NCBI RefSeq assembly: GCF_009857445.1
Contig: NZ_WWCN01000007.1
Coordinates: 239,020-303,019 of the forward strand
Length of the DNA stretch: 64,000 nt
Direction: 5' to 3'
Origin: Duganella flavida
GTDB taxonomy: Bacteria > Pseudomonadota > Gammaproteobacteria > Burkholderiales > Burkholderiaceae_D
Shown here in pieces: positions 43,993-52,977 of the stretch. The stretch's first letter is position 1. Each line of letters starts with the position of its first letter. The translations under genes and the position numbers were made by a program. A model generated the notes under the pieces. The model did no database searches, was not told the DNA's origin, and worked only from the letters and a program-made list of their open reading frames with translations.

Positions 43993-45561
43993 ATGACTGC
44001 TACTCGACGCGCGGCGCTGAAGACTTTGTTGGCGGGGGCGGCGGTGGCGCCGCAGTTGGCGCTTGCTGCACCTGAGCAGAAGTGGGGACGCGGTGTTGAA
44101 GGTCAGCGCAAGGCCGATCTTGGCAACGGCACCTTCCTCAATCCCATCCTCGCCGGCGATCATCCCGATCCCACTATCCTCAAGGACGGCGACGATTACT
44201 ACATGACGTTTTCGTCTTTCCTGTCCTACCCCGGTGTCATTATCTGGCACTCACAAGACCTGGTGAACTGGCAGCCCATCGGCCCTGCCCTCACCAAGCC
44301 GCTCGGCAGCATCTGGGCGATGGACCTCATTAAACACAAGGGCCGCTACTACATCTACATCCCTGCCGGCAGCAGCATTTACGTGATCTGGGCCGATAAC
44401 ATCCGCGGCCCATGGAGCGATCCCATCGACCTCAAAATCGAAGGCGCCATCGATCCTGGCCACGCAGTCGGCGAAGACGGCAAGCGCTACCTGTTCGTCA
44501 ACGGCGTGCGCCGCATCGGCCTCACCGACGACGGCCTCGCCACCATCGGCAAACTGGAAAAAGTCTACGAACCATGGCGCTACCCTGCCGACTGGGTAGT
44601 CGAAATGTTCGCCCCCGAAGGCCCCAAGCTGCTCAAGCGCGGCGAATGGTTCTACCTCGTGATGGCGGTCGGCGGCACCTCCGGCCCGGCGACCAGCCAC
44701 ATGGTGATCGCCGCCCGCTCGCGCTCCATCCACGGCCCATGGGAAAACCATCCACAGAATCCGCTGGTGCGCACCAAAAGCGCCGACGAGAAGTGGTGGT
44801 CACGCGGCCACGCCACGCTGGTCGAAGGCCCTGCCGGCGATTGGTGGATGATCTATCACGGCTACGAAAACGGCTACCGCACGCTGGGGCGACAATGCCT
44901 GCTCGAACCAATCGAGTGGACCAAGGACGGCTGGTTCAAAGCCAAAGGCGGCGACCTCTCCGCACCACTGGCTATGCCGAAGAAAGGCAAGGCACTCCAG
45001 CACAACTTCGCCAAGTCCGATGATTTCAAAGCGCTGCGGTTCGGCGTGCAATGGAGCTTCTTCAATCCGGGACCGGATGAAATGAAACGCGTGCAGCACA
45101 CACCTGGCGCGCTGGCCATCAAGGGCAAAGGCACTTCGCCAGCAGACTCCTCGCCGCTGACCTTCATTACCGGCGACCGCGCCTACGAAGCCACCATCAC
45201 GCTCGATATCGGCGCCGATGCGGAAGGCGGTCTGCTACTGCACTACAACGAACGCGCCTACGTCGGCATCGGCTTTACACCGACCCAGATGAAAACCTTC
45301 GCGCACTCGCAAGAGCAAAGCTGGATGAGGGAAAAGATGGACGTCTCCACTGTCCATATCCGCGTGAAGAACGATCAGCACAACGTAACGTTCCACTACT
45401 CGCTGGACGGGAAGAACTGGATACAACATTCGTGGCAGCTGGAAGTCTCCGGCTTGCACCACAATGTGTTTGGTGGTTTCCTCAGCCTGAAACCCGGCGT
45501 GTACTGCGCGGGTGCAGGCGTGGTGACGATGCGCGACTTCAGATATCGCGCAATCGCTTAA
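43993..45561 (+). CDS. Glycoside hydrolase family 43 protein, Tat-exported
   Basis: 522 residues. N-terminus TATRRAALKTLLAGAAVAPQLALA has a twin Arg and hydrophobic core, a probable Tat signal. The five-bladed beta-propeller follows: GDHPDPTILKDGDDYYM with the catalytic-base Asp, a WAMDLI-type blade, and EMFAPEGPKL with the likely acid Glu. The C-terminal part (about 340-520) looks like the beta-sandwich of GH43 xylosidases. Expected to act on arabinose- or xylose-containing glycans in the periplasm. No sugar-utilisation operon is adjacent. Confidence 0.9.
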   Translation: MTATRRAALKTLLAGAAVAPQLALAAPEQKWGRGVEGQRKADLGNGTFLNPILAGDHPDPTILKDGDDYYMTFSSFLSYPGVIIWHSQDLVNWQPIGPALTKPLGSIWAMDLIKHKGRYYIYIPAGSSIYVIWADNIRGPWSDPIDLKIEGAIDPGHAVGEDGKRYLFVNGVRRIGLTDDGLATIGKLEKVYEPWRYPADWVVEMFAPEGPKLLKRGEWFYLVMAVGGTSGPATSHMVIAARSRSIHGPWENHPQNPLVRTKSADEKWWSRGHATLVEGPAGDWWMIYHGYENGYRTLGRQCLLEPIEWTKDGWFKAKGGDLSAPLAMPKKGKALQHNFAKSDDFKALRFGVQWSFFNPGPDEMKRVQHTPGALAIKGKGTSPADSSPLTFITGDRAYEATITLDIGADAEGGLLLHYNERAYVGIGFTPTQMKTFAHSQEQSWMREKMDVSTVHIRVKNDQHNVTFHYSLDGKNWIQHSWQLEVSGLHHNVFGGFLSLKPGVYCAGAGVVTMRDFRYRAIA

Positions 45562-45564
45562 CGC

Positions 45565-46986
45565 TTAGTTCTGCTCAGCGTAGGTCTTCACCAGCTCGTG
45601 CAGGAACACGCGGCCTTCCATCAGCGACTGTACGCCGATGTATTCATTCAGGCCGTGGATATTGCCGAGGTCCGGCGTCAGGAAAATACCGCTGATGCCG
45701 TAGGTCGGAATGCCGGCCGCGTTGAGGAACTGGCCGTCGGTAGCGCCGGACTGCAGAATCGGCATCACCGGCACGCCAGGCCAGGTCTTCGCGGTCAGCT
45801 TTTCAACCGGCTCCATGATGGCGCGGGTCAGCGGAGGCGGCGCCGAATTCTCGCCGCGAATCTCCAGCGTCTCCACCTTCACAGCAGGATCGTTGATCGC
45901 GCTGACCAAAGCCTGGCGCACCGTCTCCTGCGTTACACCCGGGAAGATGCGGCAGTTGATGTTGGCGCGTGCACGCTGCGGCAACGCATTGGTGGCGTGG
46001 CCTGCATCCAGCAGGGTCGCCACGCAAGTGGTGTGCAGCATGGCGGCCCAGCTAGTATCAGCATTCGACACCGTGGCAACCGCCTTGGTATCGCCAGGAT
46101 TTTTCACCACGGCCAGCATAGCGTCTGCGACTTCCTTGTGGCCTGCTTCCAGCTGGATCTTGGACATCGCATTCAGATAGCCCTTGCTGCCATCGGTCAG
46201 CTGGATCGGAAATTCGTAACCCTGCACCTTGGTCAGCGCGCCGGCCAGATGGTAGATGGCGTTGTCCTTCATCGGGCGCGAGCTATGGCCACCACGATTG
46301 GTCACTTCCAGGCGATAGTTCTGCGACACTTTCTCGCCCGCCTGCACCGTCATCGTGATGCGCTTGCCGGCCGCATTCAATTCGCCGCCCGCGCCTTCGT
46401 TCAGCGCATAGCCTGCATCGATCAGGTCACGGCGATTCTTGGTCAGCCACTCCGCGCCGTTGAAGGCGCCGGAGGTCTCTTCACCGCAGGTCAGCGCCAT
46501 CTTCAGCGTGTGACGCGGCTTGTAGCCTTCCTGTTTGAAACGGATCAGCGAATCCGCCCAGATGGCAGCTTGCGCTTTGTCGTCCACCACGCCGCGCGCG
46601 TAGAACTTGCCGTCTTCTTCGATCAGCGTGAACGGATCGCGCGTCCAGTCTTCGCGCTTGGCTTCCACCACATCGATGTGCGCCAGCAGCAGGATCGCTT
46701 TCGCTTTCGGATCACGGCCCGGCAGCACGGCCACCAAGCCACCTTCTTTCGGATGCGCCGGATCGGCAAACAGGTGCAGGTCGGATTCAGGGAAGCCCGC
46801 AGTCTTCAAACGCGCCGCGATGCGTTCCGCAGCCAGCGTGCAGCTGCCGGAGGACAGCGTGGTATTCGTCTCAACCAGCTCTTTGTAGAGGGCACGGAAC
46901 TGCTGTTCGGTAGGATCGGCAGCGTAAGCACTTTGTACGCATGCCAGCATGGCGGTTACTGCACCCAACACAAAACGAGACTTCAT
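45565..46986 (-). CDS. Exported M20-family metallopeptidase
   Basis: 473 residues with signal peptide (cleavage near AYA). Di-zinc site as in carboxypeptidase G2-like enzymes: LLLAHIDVVEAKRED, ARGVVDDKAQ, and ALTCGEETSGAFNGA with the catalytic Glu-Glu pair; dimerisation-domain His in NRGGHSSRPM. Likely a periplasmic peptidase or deacylase. Convergent with the GH43 gene with a three-base gap. Confidence 0.93.
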   Translation of the reverse strand: MKSRFVLGAVTAMLACVQSAYAADPTEQQFRALYKELVETNTTLSSGSCTLAAERIAARLKTAGFPESDLHLFADPAHPKEGGLVAVLPGRDPKAKAILLLAHIDVVEAKREDWTRDPFTLIEEDGKFYARGVVDDKAQAAIWADSLIRFKQEGYKPRHTLKMALTCGEETSGAFNGAEWLTKNRRDLIDAGYALNEGAGGELNAAGKRITMTVQAGEKVSQNYRLEVTNRGGHSSRPMKDNAIYHLAGALTKVQGYEFPIQLTDGSKGYLNAMSKIQLEAGHKEVADAMLAVVKNPGDTKAVATVSNADTSWAAMLHTTCVATLLDAGHATNALPQRARANINCRIFPGVTQETVRQALVSAINDPAVKVETLEIRGENSAPPPLTRAIMEPVEKLTAKTWPGVPVMPILQSGATDGQFLNAAGIPTYGISGIFLTPDLGNIHGLNEYIGVQSLMEGRVFLHELVKTYAEQN

Positions 46987-47001
46987 GGACTATCCCTTTA
47001 A

Positions 47002-48834
47002 TTAAACTATATTCACAGTGTCTTCTTCGTCAGCCTTAGCCTGCTGGCGCTCCCACATTTGAGCATAGAGTCCGTCCGCTGCCAATAGCGATTGATGCGT
47101 ACCTCGTTCAACAATGCGACCATGATCGAGCACGATAATCTGCTGTGCATCGGCTACCGTGGACAAGCGGTGCGCAATCACCATCGTGGTGCGCGTGCGC
47201 GAGATTTCCTTCAACTGCGCCTGAATCGCCTGCTCCGCTTTCGAGTCCAGCGCCGACGTGGCTTCGTCGAAAATCAGGATGGCGGGATTCTTCAACAGCG
47301 TGCGCGCAATCGCCACGCGCTGCTTCTCGCCGCCGGAGAGTTTGAGGCCGCGCTCACCGACCATGGTCTTGTAGCCGTCCGGCAGGCTGTCGATGAAGTC
47401 GTGGATCGATGCGGCGCGCGCTGCGGCCACAATCTCATCGTGCGTCGCCCCCGGCTTGCCGTAGGCGATGTTGTATTCGATAGTGTCGTTGAACAGCACC
47501 GTATCCTGCGGCACGATGCCGATGGCGTGGCGCACCGAGTCCTGCGTCAGCGAGCGCAGGTCCTGGCCATCGATGGTGATGCCGCCAGCGTTCACTTCAT
47601 AGAAACGGAACAGCAGGCGCGATAAGGTGGACTTGCCGGAACCGCTGTGGCCCACCACCGCCGTGGTGGTGCCGGGCGCGATGGTGAAGTCCACATCGAA
47701 CAAAATCTGGCGCTTCGGATCGTAGCTGAAGTCCACGTGGTTGAAGCGCACTTGCGCGCCATGCGTGACTAGCGGACGCGCGTCCGGCGTGTCGGCGATT
47801 TCGCGATTCTGGTCCAGCAGCGAGAACAGCTTCTCCATGTCGGCCAGGCTTTGCTTGATCTCGCGGTAGATCACGCCGAGGAAGTTCAGCGGAATGTACA
47901 ACTGGATCATGAAGGAGTTGACCAGTACCAGATCACCCAGCGTCATCTTGCCTTCAATGACGCCGACCGTGGCACGCCACAAAATCAGCGTGACTGCCAC
48001 CGCGATAATCATCGACTGACCGGTGTTCAGCAGCGACAAAGAGGTCTGCGATTTCACGGCAGCGCTTTCGTAGCGCTGCAATCCTTCGTCGTAGCGTTTC
48101 GCTTCGTATTCCTCGTTGCCGAAGTACTTCACCGTTTCGTAGTTAATCAGCGAATCGATGGCCTTGGTGTTGGCCTTCGAATCCAGCTCGTTCATGGTGC
48201 GGCGGAAGTGCGTGCGCCAGTTGGTGATCAGGATGGTGAAGGTGATGTAGGACGCCAGCGCCACAAAGGTAATCACCGAGAACCAGATATCGTAGTGCGT
48301 GACGAGATAGCCCAGCACCAGCGTGATCTCGACCAGCGTCGGCAGGATGTTAAACAGGGTGTACGAAATCAGCGAGCCAACGGCGCGCGTGCCGCGTTCG
48401 ATATCACGCGTCATGCCGCCGGTTTGTCGGTTAAGGTGGAAGCGCAGCGACAGTGCGTGCAGGTGTCGGAACACTTGCAGCGCGATGGTGCGCACCGCGC
48501 GCTGCGTCACGCGCGCGAACAGAAATTCGCGCAGCTCGGTGAACAAGGTAGTCGAGACACGCAGCATGCCGTAGGCAACCAGTGCGCCCAGCGGCAACAC
48601 CAGCAGCGCTTGCGGATGCGATGGCGTGATGGTCAGCGAATCGATCAGCTTCTTCATCACCACCGGCACGCCAACGTTGGCCAGCTTGGCGCCGATCAGG
48701 CAGCCCAGCGCCAGCAGCACGCGCCATTTGTAGACCCATAAGTAGGGAATTAACGTTTTGATGGTGGCAGTATCGCTGCGGGTGGGAGCGGTTTTGCTGG
48801 CGGGGGCTGGCTGGGAGTCGGCGTAACGGCGCAT
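47002..48834 (-). CDS. ABC exporter of the Atm1/HMT type (fused TM and ATPase)
   Basis: 610 residues from the ATG at 48834. Six TM helices, then a nucleotide-binding domain: Walker A VVGHSGSGKST, signature LSGGEKQRVAIARTLL, Walker B ILIFDEATSALDSKAE. The TM motifs ELREFLFARVTQRAVR and INYETVKYFGNEEYEAKRYDEGL are those of Atm1/ABCB7 homologues, which export glutathione-type compounds or metal conjugates. Homodimer in the inner membrane. Divergent from the YciA gene with overlapping leader regions. Confidence 0.92.
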   Translation of the reverse strand: MRRYADSQPAPASKTAPTRSDTATIKTLIPYLWVYKWRVLLALGCLIGAKLANVGVPVVMKKLIDSLTITPSHPQALLVLPLGALVAYGMLRVSTTLFTELREFLFARVTQRAVRTIALQVFRHLHALSLRFHLNRQTGGMTRDIERGTRAVGSLISYTLFNILPTLVEITLVLGYLVTHYDIWFSVITFVALASYITFTILITNWRTHFRRTMNELDSKANTKAIDSLINYETVKYFGNEEYEAKRYDEGLQRYESAAVKSQTSLSLLNTGQSMIIAVAVTLILWRATVGVIEGKMTLGDLVLVNSFMIQLYIPLNFLGVIYREIKQSLADMEKLFSLLDQNREIADTPDARPLVTHGAQVRFNHVDFSYDPKRQILFDVDFTIAPGTTTAVVGHSGSGKSTLSRLLFRFYEVNAGGITIDGQDLRSLTQDSVRHAIGIVPQDTVLFNDTIEYNIAYGKPGATHDEIVAAARAASIHDFIDSLPDGYKTMVGERGLKLSGGEKQRVAIARTLLKNPAILIFDEATSALDSKAEQAIQAQLKEISRTRTTMVIAHRLSTVADAQQIIVLDHGRIVERGTHQSLLAADGLYAQMWERQQAKADEEDTVNIV

Positions 48835-48895
48835 GGCGGATCTTGGCTTTTTATGGTTCAATCCCGTTAATTGTAGCCCCAGAAGAGAAATCAAG

Positions 48896-49336
48896 ATGAC
48901 CACGCCCCAAATCCCCACCGTCAACACCATCAACCGCGGCCTGCCAGCCGGGAAGATGCCGGAACTGCGCATGATGCCTTCGCCGTCCGACGCCAATGTC
49001 TACGGCGATGTATTTGGCGGCTGGATCATGGCGCAGGTGGACATCGCCGGCTCGCTGCCGGCCACGCGCCGCGCCAATGGCCGTGTGGCCACCATTGCGG
49101 TGAATTCGTTCGTGTTCAAGAATCCAGTGTTCGTGGGCGACCTGCTGTCGTTCTATGCTGATATTGTCAAGGTTGGCAATACGTCCATTACCGTGCAGGT
49201 GGAAGTGTACGCAGAGCGCAACCGCCTGCAGGCCGACACCGTGAAAGTGACCGAAGCCACCCTGACCTACGTCGCCACCGACTCCGACCGCAAGCCGCGC
49301 AAAGTACCGTCGATCGAAACGCTGATCAATTCGTGA
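48896..49336 (+). CDS. yciA: Acyl-CoA thioesterase, YciA-like hotdog fold
   Basis: 146 residues; start at 48896 chosen over an upstream frame that runs into the divergent exporter gene. Hotdog signature PSDANVYGDVFGGWIMAQVDIAGS with the catalytic Asp, then VATIAVNSFVFKNPVFVGDLLSFYADIVKVGNTSITVQVEVYAER. Hydrolyses short to medium acyl-CoAs in the cytoplasm. Confidence 0.93.
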   Translation: MTTPQIPTVNTINRGLPAGKMPELRMMPSPSDANVYGDVFGGWIMAQVDIAGSLPATRRANGRVATIAVNSFVFKNPVFVGDLLSFYADIVKVGNTSITVQVEVYAERNRLQADTVKVTEATLTYVATDSDRKPRKVPSIETLINS

Positions 49337-49361
49337 TCCGCAGCGGCCCGCGCCTCGCAGC

Positions 49362-50975
49362 ATGGACGAACAGCGCCGCAACTTCCTCGCCACCGCCAGC
49401 CGCCTCGGCGCGCTGGCCGCGACAACCACGCTAGCCGCGCCAGCCAGCACCAGCAACCTCTCCGCCGCCGGCGCACAGAATCGCAGCGCCACGAGCGACA
49501 GCGGCCACGCCTATCCCTTCAGTCTTGGCATCGCATCGGGCTCGCCACTGCCGGACGCTGTCATCATCTGGACGCGCATCCTGCACGATCCGCTCAACGC
49601 CGCCGCCACGCCAGTCATTGTCTTCAGCGTGCGCTGGGAGATGGCCGAGGATGAGCACTTCCGCCGCATCGTCGCCAAGGGCACAGCTGCCGCGCCGCCC
49701 GAACTCGCGCACAGTGTGCACGTCGACGTCACCGGCCTCCAGCCGGACCGCTGGTACTGGTATCGCTTCATGCTGGGCGACGCCGTCAGCCCGATTGGCC
49801 GCACACGCACCGCGCCCGCCAGCGCCAGCATGCCTAAGCAGCTCAAGCTAGCCGTAGCCTCCTGCCAGCACTGGGAATTCGGCACCTACGCCGCCCACCG
49901 GCACATCACCGCAGCAGCGCCCGATCTAGTGGCCTTCCTGGGCGATTACATCTATGAGTGGGGACCGCACCAGCTGCAACATCCAAAAACCGCGCTACGG
50001 ACCGCTGAGAGCTTCACACTGGCCGACTATCGCGCCCGCTACGCCCAGTACAAAACTGACCGCGACCTGCAAGCCGCCCACCAGGCTGCCCCGTGGATCG
50101 TCACCTGGGACGACCACGAAGTCGCCAACGACTACGGCAACCTGCGCGACGAACGCCTCGACCCGCGCTTCGCCGAACGCCGCGCCGCCGCGTATCAAGC
50201 CTTCTACGAACACATGCCACTGCGCGTCGCTCCGCGCGACTTCGCCAACCTGCGCATGTACCAGCGCTATGACTGGGGTCAACTGGCGCGCTTCCACGTG
50301 CTGGACGACCGCCAGTACCGCGCCGTCCAGGCTTGCACGCCGCAAGGCCGCGGCGGTTCCAGCTCAGTCCTGCTGCGCGAATGCGCCGCCCTGAAAGACC
50401 GTAGCCGCAGCATGCTCGGTAAAGAACAAGAGCAATGGCTAGCGCAAGGCCTGTCCTCCTCAACCGCCCGCTGGAACATCCTCGCCCAGCAAACGCTGAT
50501 GGCACAAAACAGCCAGCTACCGATCAAACAGGAAGACGACGGCCGCTTCTGGACCGACGGCTGGGATGGCTATCCGACGGCACGCCAGCTGCTGATGGAC
50601 ACACTGCACACCAGCCGCGCCAGCAATCCGCTGGTCATCTCCGGCGACGTGCACAGCTTCTTCGCCTGCGAGCTCGCACACAATCCATCACGCCCACGCT
50701 CGGCAACGAATCCAATACTGGCGACCGAATTCTGCGGCACCTCCGTCACCTCGCCCTCGCGCCCGCAAGCACGTACTGAGCAGTATGTATCGATGAACCA
50801 CGGCATCAAGTATGGCCGCAGTGACAAACGTGGCTACATGCTACTGACTATCACGCCAGCCGACACCACCGCCCACTTCCTTGCATTGGACAACGTGCAC
50901 GAAAGCCACAGCGCCATAGAGCGCGCCGCAGGCTTCGTCGTACGCAGCGGACGGCCAGGCCTGAACCGCGCTTGA
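49362..50975 (+). CDS. phoD: PhoD-like alkaline phosphatase, Tat-exported
   Basis: 537 residues with a Tat signal (QRRNFLATASRLGALAATTTL). PhoD architecture: N-terminal Fn3-like beta domain (PFSLGIASGSPLPDAVIIWTRI) followed by the calcium/iron metallophosphatase core: AVASCQHWEFGTYAAHRHI, VAFLGDYIYEWG, VTWDDHEVANDYG and VISGDVHSFFACE. Phosphodiesterase/phosphomonoesterase for phosphate scavenging in the periplasm. No Pho box was seen in the short 25-base gap to yciA. Confidence 0.93.
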   Translation: MDEQRRNFLATASRLGALAATTTLAAPASTSNLSAAGAQNRSATSDSGHAYPFSLGIASGSPLPDAVIIWTRILHDPLNAAATPVIVFSVRWEMAEDEHFRRIVAKGTAAAPPELAHSVHVDVTGLQPDRWYWYRFMLGDAVSPIGRTRTAPASASMPKQLKLAVASCQHWEFGTYAAHRHITAAAPDLVAFLGDYIYEWGPHQLQHPKTALRTAESFTLADYRARYAQYKTDRDLQAAHQAAPWIVTWDDHEVANDYGNLRDERLDPRFAERRAAAYQAFYEHMPLRVAPRDFANLRMYQRYDWGQLARFHVLDDRQYRAVQACTPQGRGGSSSVLLRECAALKDRSRSMLGKEQEQWLAQGLSSSTARWNILAQQTLMAQNSQLPIKQEDDGRFWTDGWDGYPTARQLLMDTLHTSRASNPLVISGDVHSFFACELAHNPSRPRSATNPILATEFCGTSVTSPSRPQARTEQYVSMNHGIKYGRSDKRGYMLLTITPADTTAHFLALDNVHESHSAIERAAGFVVRSGRPGLNRA

Positions 50976-51018
50976 TTCGCGGCGGCCAGCTTCTATACTG
51001 GCTTGCAGGGGGTGGCAT

Positions 51019-51297
51019 ATGCTGAAAGTATCAGAGGACCAAATTGCGCACGAGCTTGATCGTTACTTGCATCAAGCATTGTCGCAAACCGTCGTAGTGG
51101 AAAAGGCCGACCAGGCTTCAGTGGTCGTGCTGTCGCTAGCCGAGTTTGAGCGGCTACAGGATGTGGACGATCAGCACTTTGCTGATGCCGCCCGCAAGGC
51201 GAACGTGGAGGGGTATCTCAATCAGGAGCACGAGGTACGCACCCGTTTGGCTACAGCCATGCGAGCCCGCCGGCTCGCATGTATCAGAAGGCCTTAG
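51019..51297 (+). CDS. Antitoxin-like small protein without an adjacent toxin (92 aa)
   Basis: N-terminal half (LSQTVVVEKADQASVVVLSLAEFERLQ) has the look of a Phd/YefM antitoxin beta-strand and following helix. The last 12 residues come from a perfect 10-bp inverted repeat (51258-51281), suggesting that a repeat has replaced the original end. The downstream gene is a convergent fadD, so no toxin follows. A GGGGG-rich ribosome site precedes the ATG. Lone antitoxins may be TA decay products or orphan regulators. Confidence 0.6.
   Translation: MLKVSEDQIAHELDRYLHQALSQTVVVEKADQASVVVLSLAEFERLQDVDDQHFADAARKANVEGYLNQEHEVRTRLATAMRARRLACIRRP
51258..51281. repeat. Perfect 10-bp inverted repeat at gene end
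   Basis: CATGCGAGCC (51258-51267) and GGCTCGCATG (51272-51281) flank a four-base loop, inside the 3' end of the antitoxin-like gene and 24 bases before the convergent fadD stop. No T run, so at best a weak processing or stopping signal. Confidence 0.6.
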
Positions 51298-51304
51298 GCC
51301 TCAG

Positions 51305-52975
51305 TTAGGCCGCAGCCTTTTCGTCGCGCAGCTGGCGACGCAGGATTTTGCCGACGTTGGTCTTCGGCAGTTCATCGCGGAATTCGATGTACTTGGGCTT
51401 CTTGTAAGCGGTCAGTTCGTGCTTGCAGAAGTCCAGCACCTGCTCGGCGGTCAGGTTAGGATCCTTGCGCACGATGAACAGCTTCACGGCCTCGCCCGAG
51501 TTCTTGTCCGGTACGCCGATGCAAGCCACTTCCAGTACACCCGGATGGGCCGCCACCACGCCTTCCACTTCGTTCGGATAGACGTTGAACCCGGACACAA
51601 TAATCATGTCCTTCTTGCGGTCGACGATGCGGGTAAAGCCGTTCTCGTCCATGATGCCGACGTCGCCAGTCTTGAAGAAGCCATCGCTGGTCATCGACTT
51701 GGCGGTCTCGTCTGGACGGTTCCAGTAGCCCGCCATCACCTGTGGGCCGCGAATCGCGATCTCACCGGTCGAACCCAGTGGTAGCTTGTTGCCGTCGTCG
51801 TCCAGGATCGCGACTTCGGTCGATGGTATCGGCAGGCCGATGGTGCCGGTGAATTCCTTGATGTCGACGCGGTTAGCGGTAGCCACTGGCGACGTCTCGG
51901 ACAAGCCATAGCCTTCGATAATCGGGGTGCCAGTGACTTTCAGCCAGCGCTCGGCCACACTCTTCTGCACGGCCATGCCGCCGCCGTTGCACAGCTTGTA
52001 GGACGAGAAGTCCAGCTTGGCGAACTCGGCATTGTTCAGCAGTGCGTTGTACAGCGTGTTCACCGCAGGCAGCACGGTCACTTTGTATTTGGCCAGCTCT
52101 TTGACGAAGCCAGGAATATCGCGCGGGTTCGGAATCAGCACGCTCAGGCCGCCGGTACGCACGCTCATGAACGCGCTGATGGTCAGCGAGTAGATGTGGT
52201 ACAGCGGCAGCGCAGCGACGAACACCATCTGATCGCCGCTGCCCTTCAGCTGCAGCCATGCTTCGTTTTGCAGCACGTTGGAGATGATGTTACGGTGCAG
52301 CAGGATCGCGCCCTTCGACACGCCGGTAGTACCGCCGGTGTACTGCAGGAAGGCGATATCGTCGTGGCCCTGCTTGGCCGGCTGCAAGGTCATGCCCGCG
52401 CCTTCGGCCAGCACTTTCTTGAAGGTGATCGAACCTGGCAGCGAGTACGCAGGCACCATCTTCTTCACATTGCGCACCACGAAGTTGACCAGCGTGCCTT
52501 TCAGGCCGCCCAGCAGGTCACCCATCGAGGCCACGATCACGTGCTTGACCGGCGTCTGCGCCAGCACTTGCTGCACGGTGGTGGCAAAATTTTCCAGCAC
52601 GATGATGACTTCGGAACCCGAGTCCACCAGCTGGTGCTGCAACTCACGCGGGGTGTACAGCGGGTTGACGTTGACCACCGTATAGCCAGCGCGCAGCACG
52701 GCAGCCATCGCCACCGGATATTGCAGCACGTTCGGCATCATGATGGCGACGCGCGCACCCGGTTGCAGGCCTTTGCTCTGCAGCCAGGCGCCCATTTTTT
52801 GCGACAGTTGATCCAGCTCGCCGTAGGTCATGAACTTGTCCATGCACACGAAGGCGTTGCGGTCAGCGTACTTGCGGAACGATTCTTCCAGCAGGTGGGT
52901 GACCGAGCGGTATTGGGTGTTATCAATCTCCGCCGGTACGCCTTCGGGGTACGACTTCAGCCAAATCTTATCCAT
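51305..52975 (-). CDS. fadD: Long-chain fatty-acid-CoA ligase, copy 2
   Basis: 556 residues. Activates fatty acids with ATP and CoA. AMP-binding motif LQYTGGTTGVSKGAILLH, VDIKEFTGTIGLPIPSTE, the ATP/AMP motif YGLSETSP and KTGDVGIMDENGFTRIVDRKKDMIIVSGFNVYPNEVE, and the terminal PKTNVGKILRRQLRD with the catalytic Lys. Two bases after the first fadD copy, on the same transcript. Confidence 0.95.
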   Translation of the reverse strand: MDKIWLKSYPEGVPAEIDNTQYRSVTHLLEESFRKYADRNAFVCMDKFMTYGELDQLSQKMGAWLQSKGLQPGARVAIMMPNVLQYPVAMAAVLRAGYTVVNVNPLYTPRELQHQLVDSGSEVIIVLENFATTVQQVLAQTPVKHVIVASMGDLLGGLKGTLVNFVVRNVKKMVPAYSLPGSITFKKVLAEGAGMTLQPAKQGHDDIAFLQYTGGTTGVSKGAILLHRNIISNVLQNEAWLQLKGSGDQMVFVAALPLYHIYSLTISAFMSVRTGGLSVLIPNPRDIPGFVKELAKYKVTVLPAVNTLYNALLNNAEFAKLDFSSYKLCNGGGMAVQKSVAERWLKVTGTPIIEGYGLSETSPVATANRVDIKEFTGTIGLPIPSTEVAILDDDGNKLPLGSTGEIAIRGPQVMAGYWNRPDETAKSMTSDGFFKTGDVGIMDENGFTRIVDRKKDMIIVSGFNVYPNEVEGVVAAHPGVLEVACIGVPDKNSGEAVKLFIVRKDPNLTAEQVLDFCKHELTAYKKPKYIEFRDELPKTNVGKILRRQLRDEKAAA

Positions 52976-52977
52976 CT

